Positions 1-7,992 of a stretch of 23,178 nucleotides of DNA are shown piece after piece (the first letter of the stretch is position 1; the number at the start of each line of letters is the position of its first letter). Below the pieces are notes generated by a model. That model searched no databases. It saw nothing but the letters and a program-made list of their open reading frames with translations, and was not told where the DNA came from. This stretch comes from Pseudomonadota bacterium (GTDB lineage Bacteria > Pseudomonadota > Alphaproteobacteria > Rhizobiales > Kaistiaceae): the NCBI GenBank assembly GCA_023391905.1, contig JAEWAD010000229.1, positions 1 through 23,178 of the forward strand, given 5' to 3'. The position numbers and the translations under genes are program-made.

Positions 1-120
1 CTCCTGGACCTGTGCGACCGGCAGGCCGTTACGCCCCGCCCGAACGAGAACTCGATAGAGCTGAAGGCGCGTCTGATTGCCGAGCGCCTCCAGTTGCGAT
101 ACTGCTGTTTCGATATCCAT
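1..120 (-). CDS. ArsR-family transcriptional regulator, N-terminal part (cut by window edge)
   Basis: Only the first 40 codons are inside the window. They start at an ATG (120 to 118, minus strand) and run off the left edge without a stop. The peptide begins MDIETAVSQLEALGNQTRLQ and continues with a helix rich in Leu and Arg. The 'LGNQTRLQLYRVLVRAG' stretch is the classic first helix pair of the ArsR/SmtB winged helix ('LADPTRLRILRLL'). Members repress metal, metalloid or redox-stress genes and release DNA when they bind the effector. The effector-binding part lies outside the window, so the inducer cannot be read. The gene lies 59 bases downstream of the Acr3 gene on the same strand but has its own AT-rich upstream region with a dyad, so it may head a separate unit. 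It is too short for automatic ORF calls. Confidence 0.8.
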   Translation of the reverse strand, partial: MDIETAVSQLEALGNQTRLQLYRVLVRAGRNGLPVAQVQE

Positions 121-168
121 CGAAATATACCTTCCACGTTCGCCGCGGTCGTTCAACAGATATTTCGA
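120..168 (-). promoter_or_regulatory. Dyad upstream of the partial ArsR gene, candidate operator
   Basis: TCGAAATAT at 120-128 is matched by its exact reverse complement ATATTTCGA at 160-168, a 9-base dyad with a 31-base spacer. It fills the AT-richer gap between the acr3 stop and the start of the second ArsR gene. Half-sites of this kind are usual for ArsR autoregulation. No protein-DNA evidence is available. Confidence 0.4.
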
Positions 169-179
169 CGATCATGGAA

Positions 180-1232
180 TTATTCGGCGGCCTGGACCTT
201 CCGCACGCCGTCGCCGCGCTCGTACCAGCCCTTCGACCGGTTCACGATCCAGACGACGGAGAGCATGACGGGTACCTCGATCAGGACGCCGACGACGGTC
301 GCGAGCGCCGCGCCGGAATGGAAGCCGAACAGGCTGATGGCGGCGGCCACCGCCAGTTCGAAGAAATTGGAAGCGCCGATCAGCGCCGAGGGGCCGGCGA
401 CGCAGTGCGCCTCGCCGGTCGCCCGGTTCAGCAGGTAGGCGAGGCCGGCGTTGAAATAGACCTGGATCAGGATGGGAACCGCGAGCAAAGCGATGATCAT
501 CGGCTGCGCGATGATCTGCTCGCCCTGGAAGCCGAACAGCAGCACGAGGGTGGCGAGCAGCGCCACCAGCGACACCGGCCCCAGCCGGCGCAGGGCGCGG
601 GTAAGCGCGGCTTCGCCACCCGTCACCAACAGCTGGCGACGGAGGATCTGGGCGATCAGCACCGGCAAGACGATGTAGAGCCCGACCGACAGCAGCAGCG
701 TGCCCCAGGGCACGGTGATGGCCGAAAGTCCGAGCAGCAGGCCAACGATCGGCGCGAAGGCGACGACCATGATGGCGTCGTTGAGGGCCACCTGCGACAG
801 CGTGAAGAGCGGCTCGCCCCGGGTCAGGTTCGCCCAGACGAAGACCATGGCGGTGCAGGGCGCCGCCGCGAGGATGATCAGGCCGGCGATGTAGCTGTCG
901 ATCTGGTCGGCCGGCAGCAGCGGGCGGAACAGCCAGCCGATGAACAGCCAGCCGAGCAGCGCCATCGAGAACGGCTTGATGGCCCAGTTGATGAACAGGG
1001 TGATGCCGATGCCGCGCCAGTGGCGGCTGACCTGGCCGAGCGCTGCGAAATCGATCCGGAGCAGCATGGGGATGACCATGAGCCAGATCAGGATCGCCAT
1101 GGGCAGGTTGACCTTGGCGATCTCGGCGGCGCCGATGGCATGGAACACACCCGGCATGACATGGCCGAGGGCGATGCCGACGACGATGCAGAGGGCCACC
1201 CACAGCGTGAGGTAGCGTTCGAAGATGGACAC
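180..1232 (-). CDS. acr3: Arsenite efflux permease, Acr3 family
   Basis: A 350-residue polytopic membrane protein, the usual length for Acr3 (BASS superfamily, ten transmembrane segments). It exports arsenite [As(OH)3] from the cytoplasm using the proton motive force. The two residues regarded as essential are present: the cysteine of TM4 (C126, in 'AAAPCTAMVFVW') and the glutamate of TM9 (E292, in 'SNFFELAVA'). Hydrophobic segments are spread over the full length and the protein ends with a charged tail. The start is a GTG at 1232, preceded by AGAGG at a good distance. It lies 12 bases after the arsC-N stop, so it is the third gene of arsR-arsCN-acr3 and should be induced by arsenite through ArsR. 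Confidence 0.95.
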   Translation of the reverse strand: MSIFERYLTLWVALCIVVGIALGHVMPGVFHAIGAAEIAKVNLPMAILIWLMVIPMLLRIDFAALGQVSRHWRGIGITLFINWAIKPFSMALLGWLFIGWLFRPLLPADQIDSYIAGLIILAAAPCTAMVFVWANLTRGEPLFTLSQVALNDAIMVVAFAPIVGLLLGLSAITVPWGTLLLSVGLYIVLPVLIAQILRRQLLVTGGEAALTRALRRLGPVSLVALLATLVLLFGFQGEQIIAQPMIIALLAVPILIQVYFNAGLAYLLNRATGEAHCVAGPSALIGASNFFELAVAAAISLFGFHSGAALATVVGVLIEVPVMLSVVWIVNRSKGWYERGDGVRKVQAAE

Positions 1233-1244
1233 GGGGGCAGGCCT

Positions 1245-2078
1245 CTAGAGACGGATGGTGCGGGCGAGGAGGGCGGCGTCGGACGGGCACAGCTCGCGGG
1301 CCTGCCGCGTCGCGAGCACAGCGGCGGGGGCATCTTCCCGCGCGACCGGCCTGAACCCGATCCTCTCGAAGAACGGGGCGGCGGAGGTGGTGAGCACCCA
1401 GGCGCTTCGCGCGCCGGCATTGAAGGCCCGCCGCTGCAGCAGCGCCGCCAGATTGCGGCCGAGCGCCCGGGCGCGGAACTCGGGCAGGACGACGATGGAC
1501 CGCAGCAGGGCGTTCTCGCCGAGCGCCTGGTAGCCGCCGAAACCGACGCGATCGCCGGCGGATGTCCGGTAGGCGAAGAAGCTGCGCCCCGGCTCGGTGA
1601 GGTCGTCGATCGGCAGCGCCGCCGCCTCCAAGGCGGCGAGCAGGGCCGGGTCATCGCCCGGCACCGTCTCGTCGACGAGGAACGGCACGCCTTCCTCCTT
1701 GAGTAGCGGGCTGGTGAAGCTGGGTGCGAGCAGGTCGAGGACGACGTCGGACGGCCGGCACAGCTTCACGCCGCCCGGGCCGACGACGATGGGGCGGTTG
1801 ATCAGGATGGGATGCGCGATCATCGCATCGAGCAGGGCGTCCTCGCCGAGGGACGGGTCGTCGAGCCCGAGCGCCGCATAGGGCGTGCCCTTCTGGCGGA
1901 TCACGTCGCGCACGGCGAACCCCATCCGGCGGATCAGCTCGGCCAGTTCCGCGCGGCTCGGCGGGGTCTGGAGATATTCGACGACCCGCGGCGCGACGCC
2001 GGCATCGCGGAGCAGGGCGAGGGTGTTGCGCGAGGTGCCGCAATCGGGGTTGTGGTAGACGACGAAGTTCATGGCCAT
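1245..2078 (-). CDS. arsC: Fused arsenate reductase (ArsC) / ArsN-type GNAT acetyltransferase
   Basis: A 277-residue two-domain protein. Residues 4-117 are a glutaredoxin-linked ArsC that reduces arsenate to arsenite. The start 'YHNPDCGTSRNTL' matches the family, with catalytic C13 and arginines R61, R95 and R108, each exactly one residue beyond E. coli ArsC C12/R60/R94/R107. After a linker (about 118-135), residues 136-277 are a GNAT acetyltransferase of the ArsN type; the acetyl-CoA loop is 'LPEFRARALGRNLAALL' (198-214). ArsN-like proteins occur in ars operons and are linked to arsenic resistance, but their substrate here is unknown. The ATG at 2078 has a GAGG site overlapping the arsR stop, 5 bases upstream. 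An in-frame start at 2150 would lie inside arsR and is rejected. Confidence 0.93.
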   Translation of the reverse strand: MAMNFVVYHNPDCGTSRNTLALLRDAGVAPRVVEYLQTPPSRAELAELIRRMGFAVRDVIRQKGTPYAALGLDDPSLGEDALLDAMIAHPILINRPIVVGPGGVKLCRPSDVVLDLLAPSFTSPLLKEEGVPFLVDETVPGDDPALLAALEAAALPIDDLTEPGRSFFAYRTSAGDRVGFGGYQALGENALLRSIVVLPEFRARALGRNLAALLQRRAFNAGARSAWVLTTSAAPFFERIGFRPVAREDAPAAVLATRQARELCPSDAALLARTIRL

Positions 2079-2083
2079 GCGCC

Positions 2084-2419
2084 TCAGCAGGCGCAGGCGG
2101 ACAGCGCCGCCACGGCCAGTTCGCACACCTCGGGGCGGCCCTGGCAACAATCGCGCATCAGGAAGCCGATCAGGCCGGCGAGCGCCGGATAGGCGGCGCT
2201 GTAGAGGATCGAGCGGGATTCGCGCCTCGACTCGATCAGGCCCGCCTGTTCGAGCTGGCTCAGATGAAACGACGCCTTGGACGACGAGGCCCCGACCGCC
2301 TCGGAGATCGCGCCGGCCGCCATTCCGACGGGCCCTGCGGTCACCAGCAGGCGGACGATCTGCAGCCGCGTTTCCTGCGACAGCGCCGCGAAGGCGCTCA
2401 GGGCCTGTTGCTCGTTCAT
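2084..2419 (-). CDS. arsR: ArsR-family arsenite-responsive repressor
   Basis: A 111-residue winged-helix regulator, normal for ArsR. Residues 5-30 ('QALSAFAALSQETRLQIVRLL') and the recognition helix around 45-58 ('SSSKASFHLSQLEQAG') are typical. The metalloid site is not the alpha-3 CxC of the E. coli type. Cysteines are instead C-terminal: C91 and C92, then C99, C109 and C111. A CC...C layout in the last helix is known from the Acidithiobacillus ferrooxidans ArsR type, so this protein probably senses As(III) there. It heads the ars operon, with its stop 5 bases before arsC-N. The ATG at 2419 follows AAAGG, which overlaps a dyad, so autorepression is likely. Confidence 0.93.
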   Translation of the reverse strand: MNEQQALSAFAALSQETRLQIVRLLVTAGPVGMAAGAISEAVGASSSKASFHLSQLEQAGLIESRRESRSILYSAAYPALAGLIGFLMRDCCQGRPEVCELAVAALSACAC

Positions 2420-2427
2420 TATCTCAA

Positions 2428-2465
2428 CCTTTCAAGAGATGTTGAAATAATAAATAGAGAACTTT
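2428..2465 (-). promoter_or_regulatory. ars operon promoter and candidate ArsR operator
   Basis: A perfect dyad TTTCAA-N6-TTGAAA lies at 2430-2447, just upstream of arsR and touching its SD sequence. The adjoining 2446-2462 stretch is strikingly AT-rich against the GC-rich background, consistent with a -10 region (read on the minus strand as a TTTATTATTT run). A repressor bound here would block both transcription and translation initiation. Exact -35/-10 hexamers cannot be fixed by eye. Confidence 0.6.
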
Positions 2466-2532
2466 GTCCCGCGCCGCAACCTCGATCGTTGCGGCGCTGG
2501 CGTGGCAGGCCTTTCGCGTCCGGTGCGCCGGC

Positions 2533-3522
2533 TCAGAGCGCCGGATCGACCGCCAGGACGAGCTTGCCGGCGACCTGGCGCGACTCGAGCAGGCGGTACA
2601 TGTCGGCGGCGTCCGTGAAGTCGAACACCTGTTCGATCGGGACGCGGAGCGTGCCGCTCGCCACCTTCGCGAACACGTCCTCGATGCCGTGGCGCCAGGC
2701 GTCGGAGGCGAAGTCGACATGGCCGAGATGGAAGCGCGTGAAGGTGAGTGACCGCAGCACCAATTGTGCCCAGAGATTGGGGAACGGTTCCGCCTCGGCC
2801 TCACCATAGCTGACGACATGGCCGAGCCGCCGCATCAGCGCGAAGCTGCGGTCGAGAATGCTGCCGCCGGTCGAGTCGATCACCTTGTCGAGGCCCCGGC
2901 CGCCGGTGAAGGCCTGGATCTCGGCGACGAAATCCCGTTCGGCCCGATTGACGACCAGCGCGGCGCCATAGTCGAGCGCGCGATGTTCCTTGCCGGCCGT
3001 TCCGACCGTGCCGAGGACGGTGGCGCCGGCGAGGTTCGCCAACTGGGCGAGATAGAGCCCGACGCCGCCACCGATGGCATGCACGAGCACGGTCTCGCCG
3101 CGGCGGAGCGTCGAGACGTTGTGCAGCAGGTGCCAGGCGGTCATCGACTGGACGAAGAAGGCCGCCGCGGTCTTGAGGTCGATCGAGTCCGGCAGCCGGA
3201 CGAGGCGCTCGGCCGGGACGACGCAGAAATCGGCGAAGCCGCCGCCGTCCTCGACGAAGCCGACGACGCGATCGCCGACCGAGAAGCCCGCGACACCGTC
3301 GCCGATCGCCGCCACGACGCCGGAAAGCTCCAGTCCGGCGACCAGCGGGTAGCCCTTGGGATGGGGATAGTTCCCCTTCCGCATCATCGTGTCGGCGAAA
3401 TTGCAGCCGCAATAGGCGACCGCGACGAGGACCTGGCCGCGCCCCGCCTCCGGCTTCGGCATGGTGCCGGCCCGCAGCGCGTCATAGTCGCCGCCGGGCC
3501 GATCGAGGAGGATGGCGCGCAT
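2533..3522 (-). CDS. Zinc-free MDR/quinone oxidoreductase family, NADPH-dependent
   Basis: A 329-residue medium-chain dehydrogenase/reductase of the quinone oxidoreductase (QOR) branch. The N-terminal GroES-like domain carries 'GLELSGVVAAIGDGV' (63-77) and 'VGDRVVGF' (82-89). The Rossmann nucleotide-binding loop is 'HAIGGGVGLYLAQLA' (148-162), and 'GGRGLDKVIDSTGG' lies further on. The structural-zinc cysteine cluster of alcohol dehydrogenases is missing, as is normal for QOR proteins. It is probably cytoplasmic and NADPH-dependent, acting on a quinone or an activated enone/aldehyde; the real substrate cannot be read. It is the last gene of the hydantoin operon, 4 bases after the racemase stop, with AAGG before its ATG. 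Confidence 0.85.
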   Translation of the reverse strand: MRAILLDRPGGDYDALRAGTMPKPEAGRGQVLVAVAYCGCNFADTMMRKGNYPHPKGYPLVAGLELSGVVAAIGDGVAGFSVGDRVVGFVEDGGGFADFCVVPAERLVRLPDSIDLKTAAAFFVQSMTAWHLLHNVSTLRRGETVLVHAIGGGVGLYLAQLANLAGATVLGTVGTAGKEHRALDYGAALVVNRAERDFVAEIQAFTGGRGLDKVIDSTGGSILDRSFALMRRLGHVVSYGEAEAEPFPNLWAQLVLRSLTFTRFHLGHVDFASDAWRHGIEDVFAKVASGTLRVPIEQVFDFTDAADMYRLLESRQVAGKLVLAVDPAL

Positions 3523-3526
3523 CGTC

Positions 3527-4273
3527 TCAGACCTTCGCGGCCGGAACGGAAAACTGGCTGAAGCTTCCGGTGTAGGCCTTCTCGACCGGATAGGCGTAGG
3601 CCTGCCGCTTCGAGGTGCCGAGGCCGAGCGAAACCAGGGCCTCGACCAGCTTGACGCCCGACGAGACGCCGTCGATCGCCGGCGCGCCGATCTCGCGGGT
3701 GATGAGCGCCATCAGGTCCGACATGCCGCCGCAGCCGAGCAGCACCGCGTCGGAATGGTCCTCTTCCAGCGCGCGGCGGCATTCCTCGATGATGATCGCC
3801 TGCGCGTTCGAGCCTTCCTCTTCCAGTTCCAGCACCGGCAGGTCGGTCATGCGGATGTTGCGGCACTTGTGGCTCATGCCATAGGCGTGCACGAGGTGTT
3901 CCATCGTCGCCCGCGTCCGCTCCAGCATCGAGACGATGGTGAAGCCGTTGCCGATCAGGCTCGCCGCATGCATGGCCGCCTCGGCGATGCCGACGACCGG
4001 TCCGCGCGCGATCTCGCGCGCCGCCAGCAGGCCCGGATCGCCGAAGCAGGCGATGACATAGCCGTCGCAGCCCTCTTCTTCGCCCTTCCGCACTTCGTCG
4101 ATGACGCCGATGGCGGCGAAGGCCTCGTCATAGAAGCCCTCGATCGAGACCGGGCCCATTGCCGGCGATACGGCGACGATCTCGGTGCCGGGCGCCGCCA
4201 CGCGTCGCGCCGCCTCGCCGATCTTCTCGGTCATGGACCAGGTGGTGTTCGGGTTGATCACCTTGATCTTCAT
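3527..4273 (-). CDS. hyuE: Hydantoin racemase (Asp/Glu/hydantoin racemase family)
   Basis: A 248-residue cytoplasmic racemase, normal length. It interconverts D- and L-5-monosubstituted hydantoins so that the D-specific hydantoinase can consume both. The family opening 'KVINPNTTWSMT' is at 4-15. The two catalytic cysteines are C76 ('IACFGDPG') and C181 ('LGCGGMSDL'), the same numbers as in characterised rhizobial/Pseudomonas hydantoin racemases as I recall them. The ATG at 4273 has GAGGAA 6-7 bases upstream. The gene lies between the D-carbamoylase (with a dehydrogenase remnant in between) and the QOR gene on one strand. Related Asp/Glu racemases or decarboxylases are possible, but the neighbourhood settles the call. 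Confidence 0.92.
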   Translation of the reverse strand: MKIKVINPNTTWSMTEKIGEAARRVAAPGTEIVAVSPAMGPVSIEGFYDEAFAAIGVIDEVRKGEEEGCDGYVIACFGDPGLLAAREIARGPVVGIAEAAMHAASLIGNGFTIVSMLERTRATMEHLVHAYGMSHKCRNIRMTDLPVLELEEEGSNAQAIIIEECRRALEEDHSDAVLLGCGGMSDLMALITREIGAPAIDGVSSGVKLVEALVSLGLGTSKRQAYAYPVEKAYTGSFSQFSVPAAKV

Positions 4274-4293
4274 CGGGGTTCCTCGGGTTCGAT

Positions 4294-4466
4294 CTAACGG
4301 GGCGCAAAGGGGGCGAGGTCGACGTCGGCGAGATCCGCGCCATGTCGGCTGGCGTCTGCCGTGCCCGGCGGCGGGGGGCGAAAATCGTTACCTGGCGGCC
4401 GGCTTCGGCCGGATGCCAGGCGGTGGTCACGCCGATCACCCCGACCACCGAGCCCGGCGACGCCCG
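4294..4466 (-). pseudogene. Collapsed remnant of an FAD-dependent D-amino acid dehydrogenase (DadA-like)
   Basis: The gap between the carbamoylase and racemase genes is not random sequence. Reading on from the carbamoylase stop in the same frame (4466 downward) gives 'GSVVGVIGVTTAWHPAEAGR' followed by QVTIF. This resembles the N-terminal FAD-binding motif of DadA-type oxidoreductases ('GAGVVGVTTAWYLAEAGHQVTV'). About 60 bases later, in another frame, 'ADLADVDLAPFAPR' ends at a TAG (4296-4294), resembling the usual DadA C-terminus ('...DIDLAPFRP..'). The roughly 400-residue middle is missing and there is no credible start codon, so this looks like a large internal deletion. D-amino acid dehydrogenase would fit the pathway. 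The sequence also folds as a stem with a TTCG loop (4391-4420) and an 8-base dyad (4421-4428/4443-4450), which may affect mRNA stability. Family assignment is from motif memory only. Confidence 0.6.
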
Positions 4467-5390
4467 CTAGCGGGCCTGTTCTTCCGCGATGATCGCGTAG
4501 TTCTTCGGTTCGCGGTGCAGGGCGAAGTTGAAGATATTCTCGCGGATCTCGCGGCAGCGATCGAGGTCGACGGCGGCGGTGATCACCTCGTCTTCCAGCG
4601 TGTTGGTCATGGCGACCAACTCGCCGGTCGGCGCCACGATGCAGGAGTGGCCGAGCAGCATGCAGCCTTCCTCGATGCCGACCTTGCCGGCGGCCGCCGC
4701 CCAGGCGCCGTTCTGGTACGCCCCGGCCTGCATCGACAGCAGATGATGGAACGAGCTCAGCTGGTCATGCTGCGGCACGGGCGGGTTGTGCAGCGGCGTG
4801 TTGTAGCCGCCGCAGATGATCTCGGCGCCCTTGAGGCCCATGACGCGCCAGGTCTCCGGCCAGCGGCGGTCGTTGCAGATGAACATGCCGAGCTTGGCGC
4901 CGTCGACGTCGTTGACCTGGAAGCCGAGGTCGCCGCTCTCGAAATAGCGCTTCTCGAGGTGCTGGAACGGCCGGTAGGCCTCGTATTCCTTGTGCCCGGG
5001 GAGATGGATTTTGCGGTACTTGCCGGCGACCCTGCCGGACTTGTCGATCGCCAGCGAGGTGTTGAAGCGCCGCTTGGTCGTCCCTTCCATAACCAGCTCG
5101 GCGAAGGAGATGGTGAAGCCGATGCCGAGCTCGGCCGCCTTCTCGAACAGCGGGCGCGTCGCCGGCCCCGGCATCTCCGTTTCGTAGAAGAAGTCGAGCT
5201 CCGCCTCGTCGGTGAAGTACCAACGCGGGAAGAAGGTGGTCAGGGCGAGCTCGGGGAAGACGACGAAATCGGCGTTGCGCGCCTTCGCTTCCTTCAGCAT
5301 CTCGATCAGCCGCGCGACGACCTGCTCGCGCGTGTCGGCGCGCTGGATCGGCCCCTGCTGGCCAACGGCGAGAATCATCTTCCTGCTCAT
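4467..5390 (-). CDS. hyuC: N-carbamoyl-D-amino acid hydrolase (D-carbamoylase)
   Basis: A 307-residue member of the nitrilase/carbon-nitrogen hydrolase superfamily; the characterised Agrobacterium D-carbamoylase has about 304. It hydrolyses N-carbamoyl-D-amino acids to the D-amino acid, CO2 and ammonia (EC 3.5.1.77) in the cytoplasm. The catalytic triad is E47 ('VFPELALTTFFPRW'), K127 ('KYRKIHLPG') and C172 ('FICNDRRWPE'). The 'CNDRRWPE' and 'FFPRWYF' motifs are characteristic of D-carbamoylases rather than of beta-ureidopropionase. The ATG at 5390 has AGGA 8 bases upstream. It follows livF by 34 bases, so uptake and catabolism are co-transcribed. Its TAG stop lies in the palindrome GCCCGCTAGCGGGC (4462-4475). 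Confidence 0.95.
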   Translation of the reverse strand: MSRKMILAVGQQGPIQRADTREQVVARLIEMLKEAKARNADFVVFPELALTTFFPRWYFTDEAELDFFYETEMPGPATRPLFEKAAELGIGFTISFAELVMEGTTKRRFNTSLAIDKSGRVAGKYRKIHLPGHKEYEAYRPFQHLEKRYFESGDLGFQVNDVDGAKLGMFICNDRRWPETWRVMGLKGAEIICGGYNTPLHNPPVPQHDQLSSFHHLLSMQAGAYQNGAWAAAAGKVGIEEGCMLLGHSCIVAPTGELVAMTNTLEDEVITAAVDLDRCREIRENIFNFALHREPKNYAIIAEEQAR

Positions 5391-5424
5391 TCCAAAATCC
5401 TCGATGGTTCGATGGAGGGCGGCC

Positions 5425-6138
5425 TCAGCCGCCGAGATAGAGTTCCTTGACCTTGGGGTCGTTCAGCAGCGCGTCCGAAGGGCCTTCGAGCGCGATGCGG
5501 CCGGTCTCCAGCACGTAGCCGTACTGGCTGACGCGCAGCGCCATCCGCGAGTTCTGCTCGACGAGCACGATGCTCATGCCCTCGTCGCGATTGACCTCGA
5601 TGATCAGCCTCGCGATGTCGCGCACGACCAGCGGCGCCAGTCCGAGCGAGGGTTCGTCGAGCAGCAGCAGCTTCGGCTTCGACATCAGGGCGCGGCCGAT
5701 GACGAGCATCTCCTGCTCGCCGCCCGACAGCGTGCCGGCGCCCTGGCGCAGGCGTTCCTTGAGGCGGGGGAAGCGGGTCAGGATCCGTTCGAGGTCGCTG
5801 GCGATGGCGCCGCGATCCTTGCGCGCATAGGCGCCCATCAGCAGGTTGTCGCGCACGCTCATCTGCGGGAAGACGCGTCGGCCCTCCGGCACCATGGCGA
5901 CGCCGATCTCGACCCGGCGCGGCGCCGGGAGGCGGTCGATGCGGGCGCCGTCGAACCAGATCTCGCCGGCGGCGAGCGGGACGAGGCCGGTGATCGCCCG
6001 CAGCGTCGTGCTCTTTCCCGCGCCATTGGCGCCGATCAGCGAGGCAACCTTGCCCTCGTCGAAGGCGAGGCCGACATCGGCGATGGCGCGGACGCGGTCA
6101 TAGTTGACGGTCAGGCCGCGTGCCTCGAAATATCGCAT
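5425..6138 (-). CDS. livF: Branched-chain-amino-acid-type ABC transporter, ATP-binding protein LivF
   Basis: An ATPase of 237 residues from the start chosen. Walker A is 'GANGAGKST', the ABC signature 'LSGGEQEML', Walker B 'LLLLDEPSLGL', and the H-loop region 'VEQNSRMAL', all intact. The start at 6138 gives the short N-terminus typical of LivF and has GGGAAG 7 bases before it; an ATG at 6153, one base after the livG stop, is the alternative and adds five residues. With LivG it energises import through LivH/LivM. The locus suggests the cargo is a hydantoin, carbamoyl amino acid or D-amino acid rather than leucine. Confidence 0.95.
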   Translation of the reverse strand: MRYFEARGLTVNYDRVRAIADVGLAFDEGKVASLIGANGAGKSTTLRAITGLVPLAAGEIWFDGARIDRLPAPRRVEIGVAMVPEGRRVFPQMSVRDNLLMGAYARKDRGAIASDLERILTRFPRLKERLRQGAGTLSGGEQEMLVIGRALMSKPKLLLLDEPSLGLAPLVVRDIARLIIEVNRDEGMSIVLVEQNSRMALRVSQYGYVLETGRIALEGPSDALLNDPKVKELYLGG

Positions 6139-6154
6139 GCTGCTTCCCGCCATG

Positions 6155-6927
<773 letters not shown>

Positions 6928-6931
<4 letters not shown>

Positions 6932-7908
6932 CGGCTCGTCCTCCGCAGGCGGCCGAGCAGCGACGGCAGGCTGAGCACGCCGTTCGGCAGGAACAGCATG
7001 ACGAGGACCATCAGCGCGCCGTAGAGCAGCGCCTGGTATTCCTGGATCGAGCGCAGCAGCTCGAAGGCGATGATCAGGCCGAAGGTGCCGACGATCGGCC
7101 CGAGCACGAAGTCGAGGCCGCCGAGGAAGCAGTAAAGCATGAAGTTGATCGAGTCGGTGACGGTGTAGGTCGCCGGGTAGATGTTCTGCTGCAGGCTGGC
7201 GAAGCAGGCGCCGGCCATGCCGCCCATGGCCGAGCAAAAGGCGAAGGCGAAGACGCGGTACCGCGCGACGTTGATGCCGATCGACATGGCGAGCTCCTCG
7301 TTCTGCCGCATCGACCGGAACACCCAGCCGATCCGGCTGCCGGCGAGGCGCCAGACCGCGATGTAGCCGACGAGCAGCAGCGTCGCGGCGAACAGGTAGA
7401 AGTCGAGCGGCGTGTCGATGCCGGCGGGGCGCGGAATGTTCAGCACGCCGCCGCCGTCATGCAGCGTCACCGTGTTGAGGAAGAGCAGCCGCATCGCCTC
7501 GGTCAGGCTCAGCGTCACCATGGCGAAATAGATGCCGCGCAGCCGCAGCAAGGGCCAGCCGATCAGCGTGCCGACGGCCGCGGCGACGAGGCCCGAGAGC
7601 GGCAGGCAGAGCCAGAAGGACAGGCCGAACACCGTCGACAGGATGGCCGTGGTGTAGCCGCCGAGCAGCGCGAAGGCGCCCTGGGCGATGTTGACCCTGC
7701 CGATCGCGAAGGTGACCCAGACGCCGAGGCTGCCGAAGGAGAGCAGCGCCGCGTTGGTCATGACGTTCAGCCAGTAGGGCTGGCCGCGCAGCACGAAGGG
7801 AACGACGGCATAGAGCAGGATCGCGAGCGGCAGGATCGCGACCAGCGCTTTGCCGCTGCCGGGGGACGAGGCCCCGATCGTGCCCGCCGCTTCAGTGGAG
7901 GTCGCCAT
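6928..7908 (-). CDS. livM: Branched-chain-amino-acid-type ABC transporter, permease LivM
   Basis: A 326-residue integral membrane permease. After a Ser/Gly-rich cytoplasmic N-terminus (1-20) it has repeated hydrophobic segments. It shows the family motif 'GRVNIAQGAFALLGGYTTA' and the later 'SIGINVARYRVFAFAFCSAMGG', which contains the loop contacting the ATPase subunits, and it ends 'LPNGVLSL' plus a basic tail, as LivM proteins do. It pairs with LivH to form the inner-membrane channel. The ATG at 7908 has AAGGA 8 bases upstream. The 84-base gap to livH holds a small hairpin. Confidence 0.95.
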
Positions 7909-7962
7909 GGATGCGTCCTTGCAGCTCGATCGAAAATGGGAGGAGGCGGAGGAGGCAAGGGC

Positions 7963-7978
7963 ACGGCGTTGCCGCCGT
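7963..7978 (-). other. Small hairpin between livH and livM
   Basis: ACGGCG and CGCCGT are perfectly complementary around a four-base loop that reads GCAA on the minus-strand transcript, a GNRA-type tetraloop. It lies in the 84-base spacer after the livH stop. Such stem-loops can set mRNA stability within an operon. It has no T run, so it is a poor terminator. Confidence 0.35.
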
Positions 7979-7992
7979 CGCCCGGCCGGGCC

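Noticed and set aside
12..1706. Very long plus-strand open frames opposite the ars genes, and similarly 7459-10176 (905 codons) opposite the transporter genes
   Set aside because: They are rich in Asp, Arg, Gln, His and Gly with no domain motif and lie antisense to genes with intact catalytic motifs; typical antisense open frames of high-GC DNA.
4391..4420. Stem with TTCG loop between the carbamoylase and racemase genes as an intrinsic terminator
   Set aside because: The bases are also the codons of the DadA-like remnant (AWHPAEAGRQ), only a short T stretch follows, and the operon continues downstream; a terminator is not the best reading.
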